DNA of 64,000 bases from Chitinophaga japonensis (GCF_007830125.1 NZ_VLLG01000002.1:258985-322984), one strand, 5' to 3'. Counted from the first letter of the stretch, positions 45,001 through 54,955 are shown. Notes: generated by a model not told the origin, from the sequence alone. Program-made: numbers and translations.

Positions 45001-45609
45001 TCAGGCTATTGCCCTGAACTGCGCGTTCAGCTCCTCTATAAAAGTCAGTATGGCGTCGCGGCCGGTTTTCTTCACGGTGGAGGTAATAAAATGAGCCGGC
45101 AGGAACTCCCATTCCTCGCGCAGTTTGTTCAGGAAAGCTTTTACATTACGGCTGGTTTCCACCTGGGTGTTCTTATCCGCCTTGGTAAACACCAGGTTAA
45201 AAGGCACCTGCCACTCTCCCAGTTGGTTAATGAATTCCAGGTCCAGTTTCTGCGGGGTATGCCGGCTGTCTATCAGCACAAATACATTCACCAGGTTCTC
45301 CCGTTTGCGGAGGTAGTTCTCTATCATCTGCTCCCATTGCCGGCGCTGGGACTGGCTTACTTTGGCAAAGCCGTAGCCCGGCAGGTCCACCAGGTACCAG
45401 GCCTGGTTGATCAGGAAATGGTTGATCAACTGGGTTTTCCCCGGCGTGCCGGAGGTCTTGGCCAGCTTTTCCTTGTTGGCCAGCATATTTATCAAGGATG
45501 ACTTGCCTACATTGGAGCGCCCGATGAAAGCATATTCCGGCAAATTGGGCCTGGGGCATTTCTGCCAGTCCACGTTACTGATAAGGTATTCTGCTGATTT
45601 AATGATCAT
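45001..45609 (-). CDS. engB: ribosome biogenesis GTPase EngB (YihA/YsxC)
   Basis: The ATG at 45609 gives 202 residues; the longer frame to 45654 reads the octamer array and is not believed. GTPase motifs are G1 [11 protein letters not shown]3 DLPGYG and G4 TKAD. EngB helps assemble the large ribosomal subunit. It is divergent from menG, with the octamer array and menG promoter in the gap. Confidence 0.95.
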   Translation of the reverse strand: MIIKSAEYLISNVDWQKCPRPNLPEYAFIGRSNVGKSSLINMLANKEKLAKTSGTPGKTQLINHFLINQAWYLVDLPGYGFAKVSQSQRRQWEQMIENYLRKRENLVNVFVLIDSRHTPQKLDLEFINQLGEWQVPFNLVFTKADKNTQVETSRNVKAFLNKLREEWEFLPAHFITSTVKKTGRDAILTFIEELNAQFRAIA

Positions 45610-45621
45610 AGCGCTTTTGTA

Positions 45622-45661
45622 TTTGCATATCCGGACACCTGCATATCCGCACATTTGCTAA
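45622..45661. repeat. octamer array (TTTGCATA/TCCGCACA type)
   Basis: Five 8-base units in phase from 45622 (TTTGCATA, TCCGGACA, CCTGCATA, TCCGCACA, TTTGCTAA). The last unit is identical to the end of R5 and overlaps the menG -7 element. Only one arm orientation is clear. Confidence 0.7.
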
Positions 45662-45666
45662 CTTTG
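45659..45666 (+). promoter_or_regulatory. -7 element abutting menG
   Basis: TAACTTTG ends six bases before the menG ATG (45673), so the mRNA should have almost no leader. Confidence 0.6.
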
Positions 45667-45672
45667 CCCCTT

Positions 45673-46419
45673 ATGTCAGATAATGCTAATGTTGAGAAGG
45701 TAGTTCCCTATGCGGGATCAAAATTAAGCAAGAAGGAGCAAATAGCGGCCATGTTCAATGATATTGCCTTCCGCTACGACTTCCTGAACCATTTTATGTC
45801 GCTGGGAATAGACGTGATCTGGCGCAAAAAGGCATTACGGATGCTGCGGTCCCTGCAGCCCAAAAAGATGCTGGATGTAGCCACCGGCACCGGCGACTTT
45901 GCCATTATGGCGCAGCGGATGCTGGAGCCGGAAAGCATTACAGGCATAGATATATCCGAAGGCATGCTGGCCATCGGGCGGAAAAAAATAGCCAGGCTGG
46001 GGCTGGAGCACAAAATAACCCTGCAGGTAGGCGACAGTGAGACAATAAGTTTTCCCGAACAAGCGTTTGATGCCATAACGGTTGCCTTCGGCGTCCGGAA
46101 CTTTGAGAACCTGGAAAAAGGGCTGTCTGAAATGCGGCGGGTGCTGAAACCGGGAGGGAAACTGGTGATCCTGGAATTTTCCAATCCGACAGTTTTTCCC
46201 ATTAAACAATTATATAATTTGTACTTTCGTTATATCACTCCCCTGCTGGGAAAATGGATCGCTAAAAGCCAGGCGGCCTACAGCTACCTGCCAGACTCCG
46301 TGAAAGCCTTTCCGCAGGGACAAGTGATGTGCAATATTTTAACTAATACTGGTTTCCAGTCGGTTACATGCAAAACGCTCACATTCGGCATATGTTCAAT
46401 TTACTGCGCTACGCGCTGA
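45673..46419 (+). CDS. menG: demethylmenaquinone methyltransferase
   Basis: A 248-residue SAM-dependent methyltransferase of the UbiE/MenG family. The SAM-binding motif is MLDVATGTGDFAIMA; typical family segments are FNDIAFRYDFLNHFMSLG and LKPGGKLVILEFSNP. It makes menaquinone, the only quinone of most Bacteroidota, from its demethyl form. The C-terminal KTLTFGICSIYCATR is the family end, so its 28-base overlap with the porT start is real. Confidence 0.93.
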   Translation: MSDNANVEKVVPYAGSKLSKKEQIAAMFNDIAFRYDFLNHFMSLGIDVIWRKKALRMLRSLQPKKMLDVATGTGDFAIMAQRMLEPESITGIDISEGMLAIGRKKIARLGLEHKITLQVGDSETISFPEQAFDAITVAFGVRNFENLEKGLSEMRRVLKPGGKLVILEFSNPTVFPIKQLYNLYFRYITPLLGKWIAKSQAAYSYLPDSVKAFPQGQVMCNILTNTGFQSVTCKTLTFGICSIYCATR

Positions 46420-47105
46420 TCCTATCCCTATTCATATTCTTATGGAAGCCTGCCACCGTTTGCGCCCAGCAGATCATTAACATGGAGGAACATGACGCCA
46501 AGCCTTATTACTTTGGTATCACGCTGGCCGCCAACCAGTCCAATTTCCGCCTGTACCAGGCGCCGGTGTTCCTGCAGGAAGATTCTATCATGGTAGTGGA
46601 GCCCTTAAAGACCATGGGCTTTAACCTGGGCCTGCTGGCCAATGCGCGCCTGAGCCGGTATTTTGACCTCCGCTTCAACCCGCAACTGGTATTTGCTTCC
46701 AAAAACCTGTATTACCGCGAAAACTATCCCAAGCCGGATACCGATACCGAAAAAAAGATCGAGTCCATCCTGCTGAGCTTTCCGCTGCAGATCAAGTTCA
46801 AATCGGACCGCATCGGCAATATGCGGGTATATACCATTGCCGGCCTTAAATATGACTATGACCTGGCCGCCAATGCCCGTGCCCGCCGCGATGACGACCT
46901 GGTAAAGGTGAAAACCACGGATTACGGTTACGAAGTGGGCGCCGGTTTTGAATTTTACTTCCAGAGCTTCATATTCTCGCCTGAATTCAAGATCAGCAAC
47001 GGCATCGGCAACGTGCACGTAAAAGATCCGAACCTGCGCCACTCCAACGTGATCGAGAAGCTGCACTCCCGCATGATCGTATTTTCCATACATCTGGAGG
47101 GGTAG
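46392..47105 (+). CDS. porT: PorT-like type IX secretion protein
   Basis: A 237-residue outer-membrane protein with a signal peptide (LLRYALILSLFIFLW, ending near CAQQ). The ATG at 46392 is preferred since it directly precedes the signal. The rest is a beta-barrel with alternating segments such as YYFGITLAANQSNFRLY, LGLLANARLSRYFDLRF and VGAGFEFYFQSFIFSPEF, fitting PorT/SprT. In Bacteroidota the menG-porT order is common. PorT is needed for the T9SS, which agrees with the T9SS-sorted DUF1501 protein in this window. Confidence 0.87.
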   Translation: MFNLLRYALILSLFIFLWKPATVCAQQIINMEEHDAKPYYFGITLAANQSNFRLYQAPVFLQEDSIMVVEPLKTMGFNLGLLANARLSRYFDLRFNPQLVFASKNLYYRENYPKPDTDTEKKIESILLSFPLQIKFKSDRIGNMRVYTIAGLKYDYDLAANARARRDDDLVKVKTTDYGYEVGAGFEFYFQSFIFSPEFKISNGIGNVHVKDPNLRHSNVIEKLHSRMIVFSIHLEG

Positions 47106-47123
47106 GATGTAGAAGGCATTTCC

Positions 47124-47131
47124 TATTTTTG
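47124..47131 (+). promoter_or_regulatory. -7 element abutting pyrC
   Basis: TATTTTTG ends four bases before the pyrC ATG at 47136, predicting a leaderless transcript. Confidence 0.55.
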
Positions 47132-47135
47132 TCCC

Positions 47136-48482
47136 ATGCAGCATTATCTCATCCGGAATATAACCGTTGTAAACGAAGGACAAACCACTGTACAGGACGT
47201 TTGGATCAGGAACGAGCGCATCGAAAAGATAGCGCCGCAGATCAGTATTGATGGTAATTATACCGAGATAAACGGCGAAGGCAAGCACCTGCTGCCCGGC
47301 GTGATCGACGACCAGGTGCATTTCCGGGAACCGGGCCTTACCCACAAGGCCAGCATTTACACGGAAGCGCGCGCGGCCGTGGCTGGCGGCGTGACCAGCT
47401 TTATGGAAATGCCCAATACCAAACCGCCCGCCATTACCCAGCAAAAGCTGGAAGAGAAATACGATATCGGCCGGCAGCATTCGCTTGCTAATTACTCCTT
47501 TTTTATGGGAGTAGCCAATGACAACGTGGAGGAAGTACTGCAGACCAACGCCAAAAAAGACCGTGTATGCGGCATCAAGATATTCATGGGCTCCTCTACC
47601 GGCAATATGCTGGTAGACAATTACCTGACCCTGGAAAAACTGTTTTCCGAAAGCGAGCTGCTCATCGCCACGCACTGTGAAGATGAAAAGATCATCCGCA
47701 ATAACATGGCCCACATCCTGGAAGAAAAGGGAGAAGCGCACCTGACCGCGGCGGACCACCCGCTGATCCGCAACGAGGAAGCCTGTTTTGAATCCTCGCT
47801 GGTGGCCGTGCAGTTTGCTCAGAAGCATCGCTCCCGCCTGCATATCCTGCATATTTCCACTGAAAAAGAGCTGCAACTGTTCAGCAACATGCTGCCCCTG
47901 GCAGAAAAACGTATAACCGCCGAAGTATGCGTGCACCACCTGTACTTTACGGCAGATGATTATGTACGCTACGGCAACCTGATCAAGTGCAATCCCGCCA
48001 TTAAAGCGGAGCATAACAAACATGCGCTGTGGCAGGGCCTGCTGGACGACCGCCTGGATATTATTGCCACGGATCATGCCCCGCACACCTGGGAAGAAAA
48101 ACAGCAGCCCTACCTGCAGGCGCCCGCCGGCGTGCCTTTGGTGCAGCATAGCCTGCTGATGATGCTGGAGCATGTGAGCAAGGGTAACCTTACCCTGGAA
48201 AAAATGGTAGAGAAAATGTGCCATGCGCCCGCTGTTTGTTTCCGTATTAGGGAAAGGGGCTACCTGCGCGAAGGCTACTACGCGGATTGCGTGATCGCAG
48301 ACCTGCAGCAGGCCACTACTGTGGCAAAGGAGAATGTCTATTACAAATGCAACTGGAGCCCTTTTGAAGAGCATACTTTTCCCGCAGCCATTACCCACAC
48401 CTTTGTAAACGGCCACCTGGCCTGGCAGAACGGGCTGTTCAATGAAAGCAAAATGGGGCAACGATTGCTGTTCAGCCACTAG
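47136..48482 (+). CDS. pyrC: dihydroorotase
   Basis: A 448-residue amidohydrolase of the class I dihydroorotase type. It has VDDQVHFREPG (the metal-binding motif appears as DDQVHFR rather than DxHxH), the expected Lys region GIKIFMGSSTG, and IIATDHAPHT near the end with the catalytic Asp. It cyclizes carbamoyl aspartate in pyrimidine synthesis. The usual first metal His reads Gln (DQVH), a feature common in the Bacteroidota dihydroorotases. Own promoter. Confidence 0.9.
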   Translation: MQHYLIRNITVVNEGQTTVQDVWIRNERIEKIAPQISIDGNYTEINGEGKHLLPGVIDDQVHFREPGLTHKASIYTEARAAVAGGVTSFMEMPNTKPPAITQQKLEEKYDIGRQHSLANYSFFMGVANDNVEEVLQTNAKKDRVCGIKIFMGSSTGNMLVDNYLTLEKLFSESELLIATHCEDEKIIRNNMAHILEEKGEAHLTAADHPLIRNEEACFESSLVAVQFAQKHRSRLHILHISTEKELQLFSNMLPLAEKRITAEVCVHHLYFTADDYVRYGNLIKCNPAIKAEHNKHALWQGLLDDRLDIIATDHAPHTWEEKQQPYLQAPAGVPLVQHSLLMMLEHVSKGNLTLEKMVEKMCHAPAVCFRIRERGYLREGYYADCVIADLQQATTVAKENVYYKCNWSPFEEHTFPAAITHTFVNGHLAWQNGLFNESKMGQRLLFSH

Positions 48483-48583
48483 CCGGCTGCTGAAAACTAT
48501 GGATTTTTCCGGTCAATGCATCTATATACAAACACTGGCAATTTTTTGCATTAAAACGTATATTCACTAAAAATACGGGCTGC

Positions 48584-49912
48584 ATGGAGCTGGACAAGAC
48601 TACCTACTATGATCTTTCTATTTTTAACCGGGAGGAAGAATTTTCTTTGTTTCACCGGCTGGACTTCACCACTACCTCCGGCGGCCGGGAATACCTGCGG
48701 CAGTTGTTCAGCGCTCCCCTGCAGAACATTAACGCCATCGAGCAGCGGCAAAAAGTATTACAGTATATATTAGCACAGGAAAGCTACTGGCCGGAGATCA
48801 TCACCAACGGCACCATAGTGGTGGTGGAAAATTACCTGGAAGCCCAGATATCCACGGTTTCCAGCACCGGCGGGCCGGGACTGCTGCTGAACGCCGTGAT
48901 CACCAAAACCATTTATGCGCCGGATTACGGCTTCATCAAATTCTCCTTCATGCAGGTGCTCAACCTGGTGAAAGGTTTCCGTTCGCTGGTGCAGGCATTC
49001 AATACCGATGACACGCCGCTGATCCTTAAACAACTGCTGGACAGGGCGCATCACCTCCTGCTGCAGCGGGAGTTCAATGAGCTGCTGCATATCGGGAACG
49101 GCGAGCAGCTATCTTTTATACAGATACTGCGATATGACAACCTGATACGCTCCCGGCAGAAAAAACACCTGTGGGAGCTGCTGGACCTCTACAAAAGGCT
49201 GGACGCTTTTTATGCCATGGCCAAGGCGGTAAGGCACTACAAACTGCAGTTTCCCACGTTTGAAGACACCCCGCACCCGTTCATTGCCGCAAAGCAACTG
49301 TATCACATGATCCTGCATGAACCGGTGTCCTACGATATCGGGCTGGACCCGCACAGCCATTTCCTGTTCCTTACCGGCGCCAACATGGCCGGCAAAACCA
49401 CCTTCATTAAAGCAGTAGGCGTGGCCGTGTTCCTGGCGCATGTAGGCATGGGTGTGCCCGCGCAGCAGATGCGGCTCAGCTTCTTCCATGGTATCTTCAG
49501 CAACATACAGGTGCAGGATAATATCTTTAAAGGCGAGAGCTACTTCTACAGTGAAGTGCAGCGTATCAAGAATACCATCATCAAGATCAGCAACGGCAAG
49601 CACTGGCTGGTGCTGATAGATGAAATGTTCAAAGGCACCAACGTGGAAGACGCCAAGAACTGTTCCCTGGCAGTGATACAGGGCCTGCTGCGCAGCACCA
49701 ACTGCCTGTTCATCCTCTCCACCCACTTATATGAACTGGCGGAATCGCTGCAGGATGAGCCGAACATCCTGTTCAAATACTTTGAGTCCGAAGTGATTGA
49801 GGACAACCTGCATTTTACCTACCTGCTGAAAGACGGCATTGCCAGGGAAAAGATCGGCTACCTCATATTAAAACGCGAAAAGGTGCTGGACCTGTTAAAG
49901 GAAATGAAGTAA
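48584..49912 (+). CDS. MutS-like ATPase without mismatch-recognition domain
   Basis: A 442-residue protein. It keeps a core-like helical region (about 1-230) and the MutS ATPase domain, with Walker A LTGANMAGKTTFIKAV, Walker B VLIDEMFKGTN and the following STHLYEL. It lacks MutS domain I, which holds the mismatch-reading Phe. It also has no Smr domain. It is therefore unlikely to be classical MutS; related short MutS-like proteins are common in Bacteroidota and have no clear role. Alone in a plus-strand run. Confidence 0.87.
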   Translation: MELDKTTYYDLSIFNREEEFSLFHRLDFTTTSGGREYLRQLFSAPLQNINAIEQRQKVLQYILAQESYWPEIITNGTIVVVENYLEAQISTVSSTGGPGLLLNAVITKTIYAPDYGFIKFSFMQVLNLVKGFRSLVQAFNTDDTPLILKQLLDRAHHLLLQREFNELLHIGNGEQLSFIQILRYDNLIRSRQKKHLWELLDLYKRLDAFYAMAKAVRHYKLQFPTFEDTPHPFIAAKQLYHMILHEPVSYDIGLDPHSHFLFLTGANMAGKTTFIKAVGVAVFLAHVGMGVPAQQMRLSFFHGIFSNIQVQDNIFKGESYFYSEVQRIKNTIIKISNGKHWLVLIDEMFKGTNVEDAKNCSLAVIQGLLRSTNCLFILSTHLYELAESLQDEPNILFKYFESEVIEDNLHFTYLLKDGIAREKIGYLILKREKVLDLLKEMK

Positions 49913-50102
49913 CGCGCCGCCACTTTTTACCCCTGGAAATTTTCTGCTACTGCAATACAGGCGCAGTAGCAGTCCCTATCTTTAGCCTGCCTCATTTGCT
50001 TTTTTTCGTAACCCATTAAATGAGACCATATTATGCTTTCTTGCGAAAACCTGATGCCCGACCACTATACCGTTACTGTATGTTAACCAAAAAAACCTGT
50101 CA

Positions 50103-51086
50103 ATGAAATATTCGTTTCCCGATGTGCCGGCACATTTGGTAAGTGTAACCCGCGAAATACCGGTGCAATACAAAAATTACCAATATCCTTTTGCGGAAAG
50201 CCTGTTATCCACTGCACCTATGGCCGTGATCCTGGAGCAGCAAATGCCGGTCAAAGGCTGCATGGTATCCCACCACTGTATATTTGTGAAAGGCCCTGTC
50301 AAGCTACTGCTGACCCCCGATGAAACGGGGCCTACCCTGCATTGTATGATGCAGGGCAGCGCAGACTGCCGGGCAGCCGGATCGCAAAAATTCCGCTTAT
50401 ACCAGGGCCAGTATAACCTGCTGCAACTGCACGGCGGCCCGCACATAATATACCTGAATCCCGGCCTGTATGCCTCCTGGGAAATTGACTGCTGCCATAC
50501 GCTGCTGGAGGAACTGGCGCTGGATTCTCCCACCGCAAAGAAGCTACTCGCCAAAGGCGGCAGCCTCGCAGCCCCCCTGTCCGGCATTATCTGGAACCAG
50601 CTCTACCAGTTGATCAGCGAGATCAATCACAGCGCCCCCACCAGGAAGATAACGGAAGTACAGCTATATGGCAAACTACTGGAGATACAGGGTATGGTAC
50701 TGGAAGACCTGGACAATGCGGCCGGTGCGCCACTCCCGGATGCCAATACCCGGCTGTTTGAAACCATCCGCTCCTACCTGTGCTACCACCTGCACTCCCG
50801 CCCTGACCTGGCGCAACTGGCCCGCAATTTCTGTATCAGCCAGTCCAAGCTGAAGCAGGGCTTCAGGAAATATTACAATACCACCGTATGGCACTACCAT
50901 CACAAACAGCGGATGGAAAAGAGCATGCAACTGCTGCTGCAAAGCAGCAAAAGCATTGCGGACATTGCAGCGGAGCTGGGGTACATGCCTACGAACTTTA
51001 CACGGGATTTCAAGAAGTTCTTCGGGTACCCGCCGCGGGCGCACCGGCATAACGGTGTGGGCTACGTGGGAGCATTTAACCCGTAA
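50103..51086 (+). CDS. AraC-family transcriptional regulator
   Basis: A 327-residue regulator. The first ~215 residues form a sensor-like domain (beta-rich then helical) with no clear relation to a known ligand. The last ~100 residues are the double HTH of AraC proteins: LAQLARNFCISQSKLKQGFR, and SIADIAAELGYMPTNFTRDF, KKFFGYPPRAHR. It sits 57 bases before comM. Its target is unclear. Confidence 0.9.
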   Translation: MKYSFPDVPAHLVSVTREIPVQYKNYQYPFAESLLSTAPMAVILEQQMPVKGCMVSHHCIFVKGPVKLLLTPDETGPTLHCMMQGSADCRAAGSQKFRLYQGQYNLLQLHGGPHIIYLNPGLYASWEIDCCHTLLEELALDSPTAKKLLAKGGSLAAPLSGIIWNQLYQLISEINHSAPTRKITEVQLYGKLLEIQGMVLEDLDNAAGAPLPDANTRLFETIRSYLCYHLHSRPDLAQLARNFCISQSKLKQGFRKYYNTTVWHYHHKQRMEKSMQLLLQSSKSIADIAAELGYMPTNFTRDFKKFFGYPPRAHRHNGVGYVGAFNP

Positions 51087-51109
51087 TTGGTCGTTTCTGC
51101 GTTTTCCCT

Positions 51110-51117
51110 TATTTTCG
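51110..51117 (+). promoter_or_regulatory. candidate TAnnTTCG -7 element of comM
   Basis: TATTTTCG, with C in place of the third T, is 25 bases before the comM ATG. Confidence 0.3.
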
Positions 51118-51142
51118 CCCTCCACCAACCATATCACATCCA

Positions 51143-52684
51143 ATGATTGTTAAAACCTTTGGCAGCGCGGTACAGGGCGTTACCGCCATTCCCATCACCA
51201 TAGAAGTGAATGTTTTCCCGAGAGGTACGAAATTCTTTATTGTGGGCCTGCCGGACAACGCGGTAAAAGAAAGCGAGAAACGCATTGAATCCACTATCAT
51301 CAGCCTGGGTTACCGTTTCCCACGGTTCCGCACCGTAGTGAACATGGCGCCTGCCGCCATCAGGAAAGCCGGCGCCGCCTACGACCTGCCCATCACCCTG
51401 GGCATCATTGCCGCATCCGGGCAAATGCCGGCCGATACCCTGCATACGTACACCATTATGGGCGAGCTTTCGCTGGACGGCACCATTCAGCCCATTAAAG
51501 GCGCATTGCCCATTGCCCTGCAGGCCAGGGAAGCGGGCTTCAGCGGGCTGATAGTACCGTTGCAGAATGCACGGGAAGCCGCCATGGTAAGCGGTTTGAA
51601 GGTGTACGGCGTATCGCATGTCCGGGAAGTGATACAGTTCCTGCACCACCCGCAGTCACTGGCGCCGGTGCAGGCAGACGCCCGGGAGGAATTCCTGGCG
51701 GCGCAGGCCGGTTTTGATGTGGACTTCAGCGATGTAAAAGGACAGTACGGCGTAAAACGCGCGCTGGAAATTGCGGCCGCCGGCGGGCACAATGCGCTGA
51801 TGATAGGGCCGCCCGGATCAGGCAAAACGATGCTGGCCAAAAGGCTTTCCACCATCCTGCCGCCACTGACGTTAAACGAAGCGCTGGAAACCACCAAGAT
51901 CCATTCCGTGGCCGGCAAGCTGCCGGAACATGCATCGCTGGTCACCCGCCGCCCCTTCCGGGCCCCGCATCATACCATCAGCGATACCGCCCTGGTAGGC
52001 GGCGGCTCCGTTCCCCAGCCGGGGGAAATATCCCTGGCGCACAACGGCGTGCTGTTCCTGGACGAGCTGCCGGAGTTCAAACGCAAAGTGCTGGAAGTAA
52101 TGCGGCAGCCTTTGGAAGAAAGACAGATCACCATTTCCAGGGCCCGTACCTCCGTCAGCTACCCGGCCAGCTACATATTACTGGCGGCATGCAACCCGTG
52201 CCAGTGCGGCTTTTACGGGCACCCGGACCGGGACTGCACCTGTCCTCCGGGCCAGGTGCAAAAGTACCTGAACCGCATATCAGGGCCGCTGCTGGACCGT
52301 ATAGACCTGCATCTGCAGGTAACGCCGGTGCCCTTTACCGCCCTGCATGCGGAGGAGCAGGCGGAGCCCAGCCGGCATATACGGGAACGGGTATTGCGGG
52401 CCAGGGAAATACAAACCCGGCGTTTTGAAGCGGAGAACGGTATTTACTGCAATGCGCAAATGAGCAGCAGGCAACTGAAGGATATCTGCCAACTGGGGCG
52501 GGAAGAGAGCACCCTGCTCAAAAACGCTATGAGCAAGCTAAAGCTGTCGGCCCGCGCGTATGACCGTATCCTGAAGGTAAGCCGCACCATTGCAGACCTG
52601 GAAGGCAGCGCCGGGATACAGGTCAACCACCTGGCGGAAGCCATACAGTACAGGAGCCTGGACAGGGAAAGCTGGGGCAGCTAA
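51143..52684 (+). CDS. comM: YifB/ComM family Mg-chelatase-like AAA ATPase
   Basis: A 513-residue protein. It has an N-terminal Lon-protease-like fold (VNVFPRGTKFFIVGLPDNAV), Walker A GPPGSGKTMLAKRL, Walker B LFLDELPEF, a Cys-rich loop CNPCQCGFYGHPDRDCTC and the C-terminal Mg_chelatase_C domain. ComM is a hexameric branch-migration helicase that helps integrate DNA during natural transformation. It is common in non-competent bacteria too. It converges on the EF-G-like gene with four bases of overlap. Confidence 0.93.
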   Translation: MIVKTFGSAVQGVTAIPITIEVNVFPRGTKFFIVGLPDNAVKESEKRIESTIISLGYRFPRFRTVVNMAPAAIRKAGAAYDLPITLGIIAASGQMPADTLHTYTIMGELSLDGTIQPIKGALPIALQAREAGFSGLIVPLQNAREAAMVSGLKVYGVSHVREVIQFLHHPQSLAPVQADAREEFLAAQAGFDVDFSDVKGQYGVKRALEIAAAGGHNALMIGPPGSGKTMLAKRLSTILPPLTLNEALETTKIHSVAGKLPEHASLVTRRPFRAPHHTISDTALVGGGSVPQPGEISLAHNGVLFLDELPEFKRKVLEVMRQPLEERQITISRARTSVSYPASYILLAACNPCQCGFYGHPDRDCTCPPGQVQKYLNRISGPLLDRIDLHLQVTPVPFTALHAEEQAEPSRHIRERVLRAREIQTRRFEAENGIYCNAQMSSRQLKDICQLGREESTLLKNAMSKLKLSARAYDRILKVSRTIADLEGSAGIQVNHLAEAIQYRSLDRESWGS

Positions 52685-54810
52685 CTGCTAACGGCTACTT
52701 TATTATATTCCTCACTCAGTTTCCGTTGCACATCCATGGGCACGGGGGCATATTCCGCGAAAAGGGCCTTTATCTTGGCCTTGCCCTGGGTAGTGTTCCG
52801 GAGGGCGGCATACAGCTTGTCCAGCTCAGCCTGGGGCGTGCGCGCCTTGATCACCTGGTTACCATTCAGTGTGTCCATTCCCGTTATAATGCTGCGCCGG
52901 CTCTGCAGCTCGCTCATAATATCGCCGCTCATGTAATCGGGAGCGGTGGTCTCTATATCGTACACCGGCTCCAGCAACTGGGGAGCGGCCTGGTGGAAGG
53001 CTTCGCGGAAAGCCATCATACCCGCTATCTTAAAGGAGATATCGTTGCTGTCCACCGGGTGCATTTTCCCATCGTAAACGCTTACCCGTACATCGCGTAC
53101 GTAAGAACCGGTGAGGGGCCCTTCCTGCATTTTCTCCATCACGCCTTTCAGGATGGAAGGCAGGAAACGGGCATCAATAGCGCCACCTACAATACAGTTA
53201 TTGAATACCAGCTTGCCGCCCCAGCTCAGCTCAATTTCTTCCGAATCCCTTACGGGGAAATCCTTCAGGGGCGGCATACCTTCATAATAAGGCTCTATTT
53301 TCATATACACCTCCCCGAACTGGCCGGCGCCACCGGATTGTTTCTTATGGCGGTAGTTGGCCATGGCGGGTTTCTGGATGGTCTCGCGGTAGGGTATCTT
53401 CGCCGGCAGGTAGTCCACCTGCATCTTGTAGATATTTTCCAGTCGCCACCTGGTAACGGCCAGGTGCAGGTCGCCCTGTCCGTGCAGGATCACCTGTTTC
53501 AGCTCACGGTTATATTCTATTTCCAGGGTAGGGTCTTCCATGTGGATCTCCGCCAGCACTTCGCCCAGCTTTTCATCATCGGTCTTGTTCCTGGCCTCGA
53601 TGGCTGTTCTTACCTTGGGCGGGGGAAAATGGATGGGATCTACCTGGGCGTTAAATGATTTGTCATTCAGCGTATGATTGGTGAGGGTGCTTTTCAGTTT
53701 CAGGGTACAGCCAATATCGCCGGAGCGCAGGCGGTCTACCGGGTTCCGGTTTTTCCCGTCTGCAATGAAGAGCTGGTTAAGGCGCTCTGTACCGCCGCCT
53801 TTTTCGTTCATCAGCTCCATGCCGGCCCGCACTTCACCGGACAATACCTTGAAAAAAGTGAGCCGCCCAATATGCGGCTCCAGCAGGGTTTTGAACACAA
53901 AAAGGCAGGCCGGGCCATCCGGGTCGCAGGGAACAGGCTGCCCGTCTTCCGTTGTTTCCGGCGGCATTTCAACGGCGGAGGGCGCCACGTTGTCAATAAA
54001 GCCCATCAGCCGGCCGCTGCCCATGTTCCTTTTGGCGGACAGGCAGAATACAGGAAATACCTGGTGCTGCAGCATGCCTATTTTAAGCCCTTCACGCATC
54101 TCGTCCTCGTCCAGGCTGCCTTTTTCGAAGTAGCGCTCCATCAGGGTATCATCGTTCTCCGCCGCCTTCTCCACCAGCTCGTTGTGCAGTTGTTCAGCCC
54201 GTTCCTTTTCACTGTCCGGTATGGGCAGCTTTTCGGGCTTGCCGCCATCGGCCGGGAAGCGGTACATGGTCATTTTCAGCAGGTCTATCACGCTGTTAAA
54301 GCCAATGCCCTGGTTTACAGGATACTGCATAATGGTAACCGCCGGTCCCAGGATGCGTTTGGCGTCGTCCACTACCTTGCTGAAATTAGCTTCCTCGTTG
54401 TCCAGGTGGTTGACCGCCAGTATGGTAGGCTTGCGGTATTTGTCCACGTAATCCCATATCAGCTCTGTGCCCACTTCCACCCCGTACTGGGCATGCAGCA
54501 GCAGGAGCGCCGTATCGCATACCCGGATGGAGGAGATCACCTCCCCTATAAAGTCTTCCAGTCCCGGCGTGTCTATGATATTGATCTTGTAGTCCCTCCA
54601 TTCCGTGTGCAGGCAGGTGGCGTAAACGGAGCTTCCTCTTTCGTACTCTATTTCGTGGTAGTCAGATACTGTGTTGGCTTCTTCTACGGTACCCCGCTTG
54701 CTGATAATACCGGCTTCAAATAACATGGTTTCACTGAGGGTGGTTTTCCCGCTTTTAGCAGCGCCTAACAGTACGACGTTCTTAATGTGTTTTTCATCAT
54801 ACGTCTTCAT
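52681..54810 (-). CDS. EF-G paralogue (EF-G2-like) with altered switch II
   Basis: A 709-residue EF-G-like GTPase with all five EF-G domains. The G1 loop GAAKSGKT (16-23) lacks the usual GHIDAGKT, switch I reads ERGSSV (57-62) instead of ERGITI, and G3 reads DTPGLED (80-86), where Leu84 replaces the His needed for GTP hydrolysis. G4 is NHLD. Bacteroides has a paralogue, EF-G2, reported to support translation without GTPase activity; this gene is the likely counterpart, but the exact residues of that protein are not recalled. No ribosomal genes are near. Confidence 0.87.
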   Translation of the reverse strand: MKTYDEKHIKNVVLLGAAKSGKTTLSETMLFEAGIISKRGTVEEANTVSDYHEIEYERGSSVYATCLHTEWRDYKINIIDTPGLEDFIGEVISSIRVCDTALLLLHAQYGVEVGTELIWDYVDKYRKPTILAVNHLDNEEANFSKVVDDAKRILGPAVTIMQYPVNQGIGFNSVIDLLKMTMYRFPADGGKPEKLPIPDSEKERAEQLHNELVEKAAENDDTLMERYFEKGSLDEDEMREGLKIGMLQHQVFPVFCLSAKRNMGSGRLMGFIDNVAPSAVEMPPETTEDGQPVPCDPDGPACLFVFKTLLEPHIGRLTFFKVLSGEVRAGMELMNEKGGGTERLNQLFIADGKNRNPVDRLRSGDIGCTLKLKSTLTNHTLNDKSFNAQVDPIHFPPPKVRTAIEARNKTDDEKLGEVLAEIHMEDPTLEIEYNRELKQVILHGQGDLHLAVTRWRLENIYKMQVDYLPAKIPYRETIQKPAMANYRHKKQSGGAGQFGEVYMKIEPYYEGMPPLKDFPVRDSEEIELSWGGKLVFNNCIVGGAIDARFLPSILKGVMEKMQEGPLTGSYVRDVRVSVYDGKMHPVDSNDISFKIAGMMAFREAFHQAAPQLLEPVYDIETTAPDYMSGDIMSELQSRRSIITGMDTLNGNQVIKARTPQAELDKLYAALRNTTQGKAKIKALFAEYAPVPMDVQRKLSEEYNKVAVSS

Positions 54811-54955
54811 CTGTTAATGTTTTAAAGGGTCAGATGAACCTCTCGGTTTCATAAATCGTGGAATGTGCGTACGCTTCTATTAAGTTAACATATTTTACGT
54901 AAACTTAGCAGGGATAATAAAAAGGTGTTGCAACATACATTCAATGTTTTTACCT

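Noticed and set aside
46605-48479. Minus-strand frame of 624 codons opposite pyrC and porT
   Set aside because: Composition is that of an antisense frame and both plus-strand genes are clearly recognisable.
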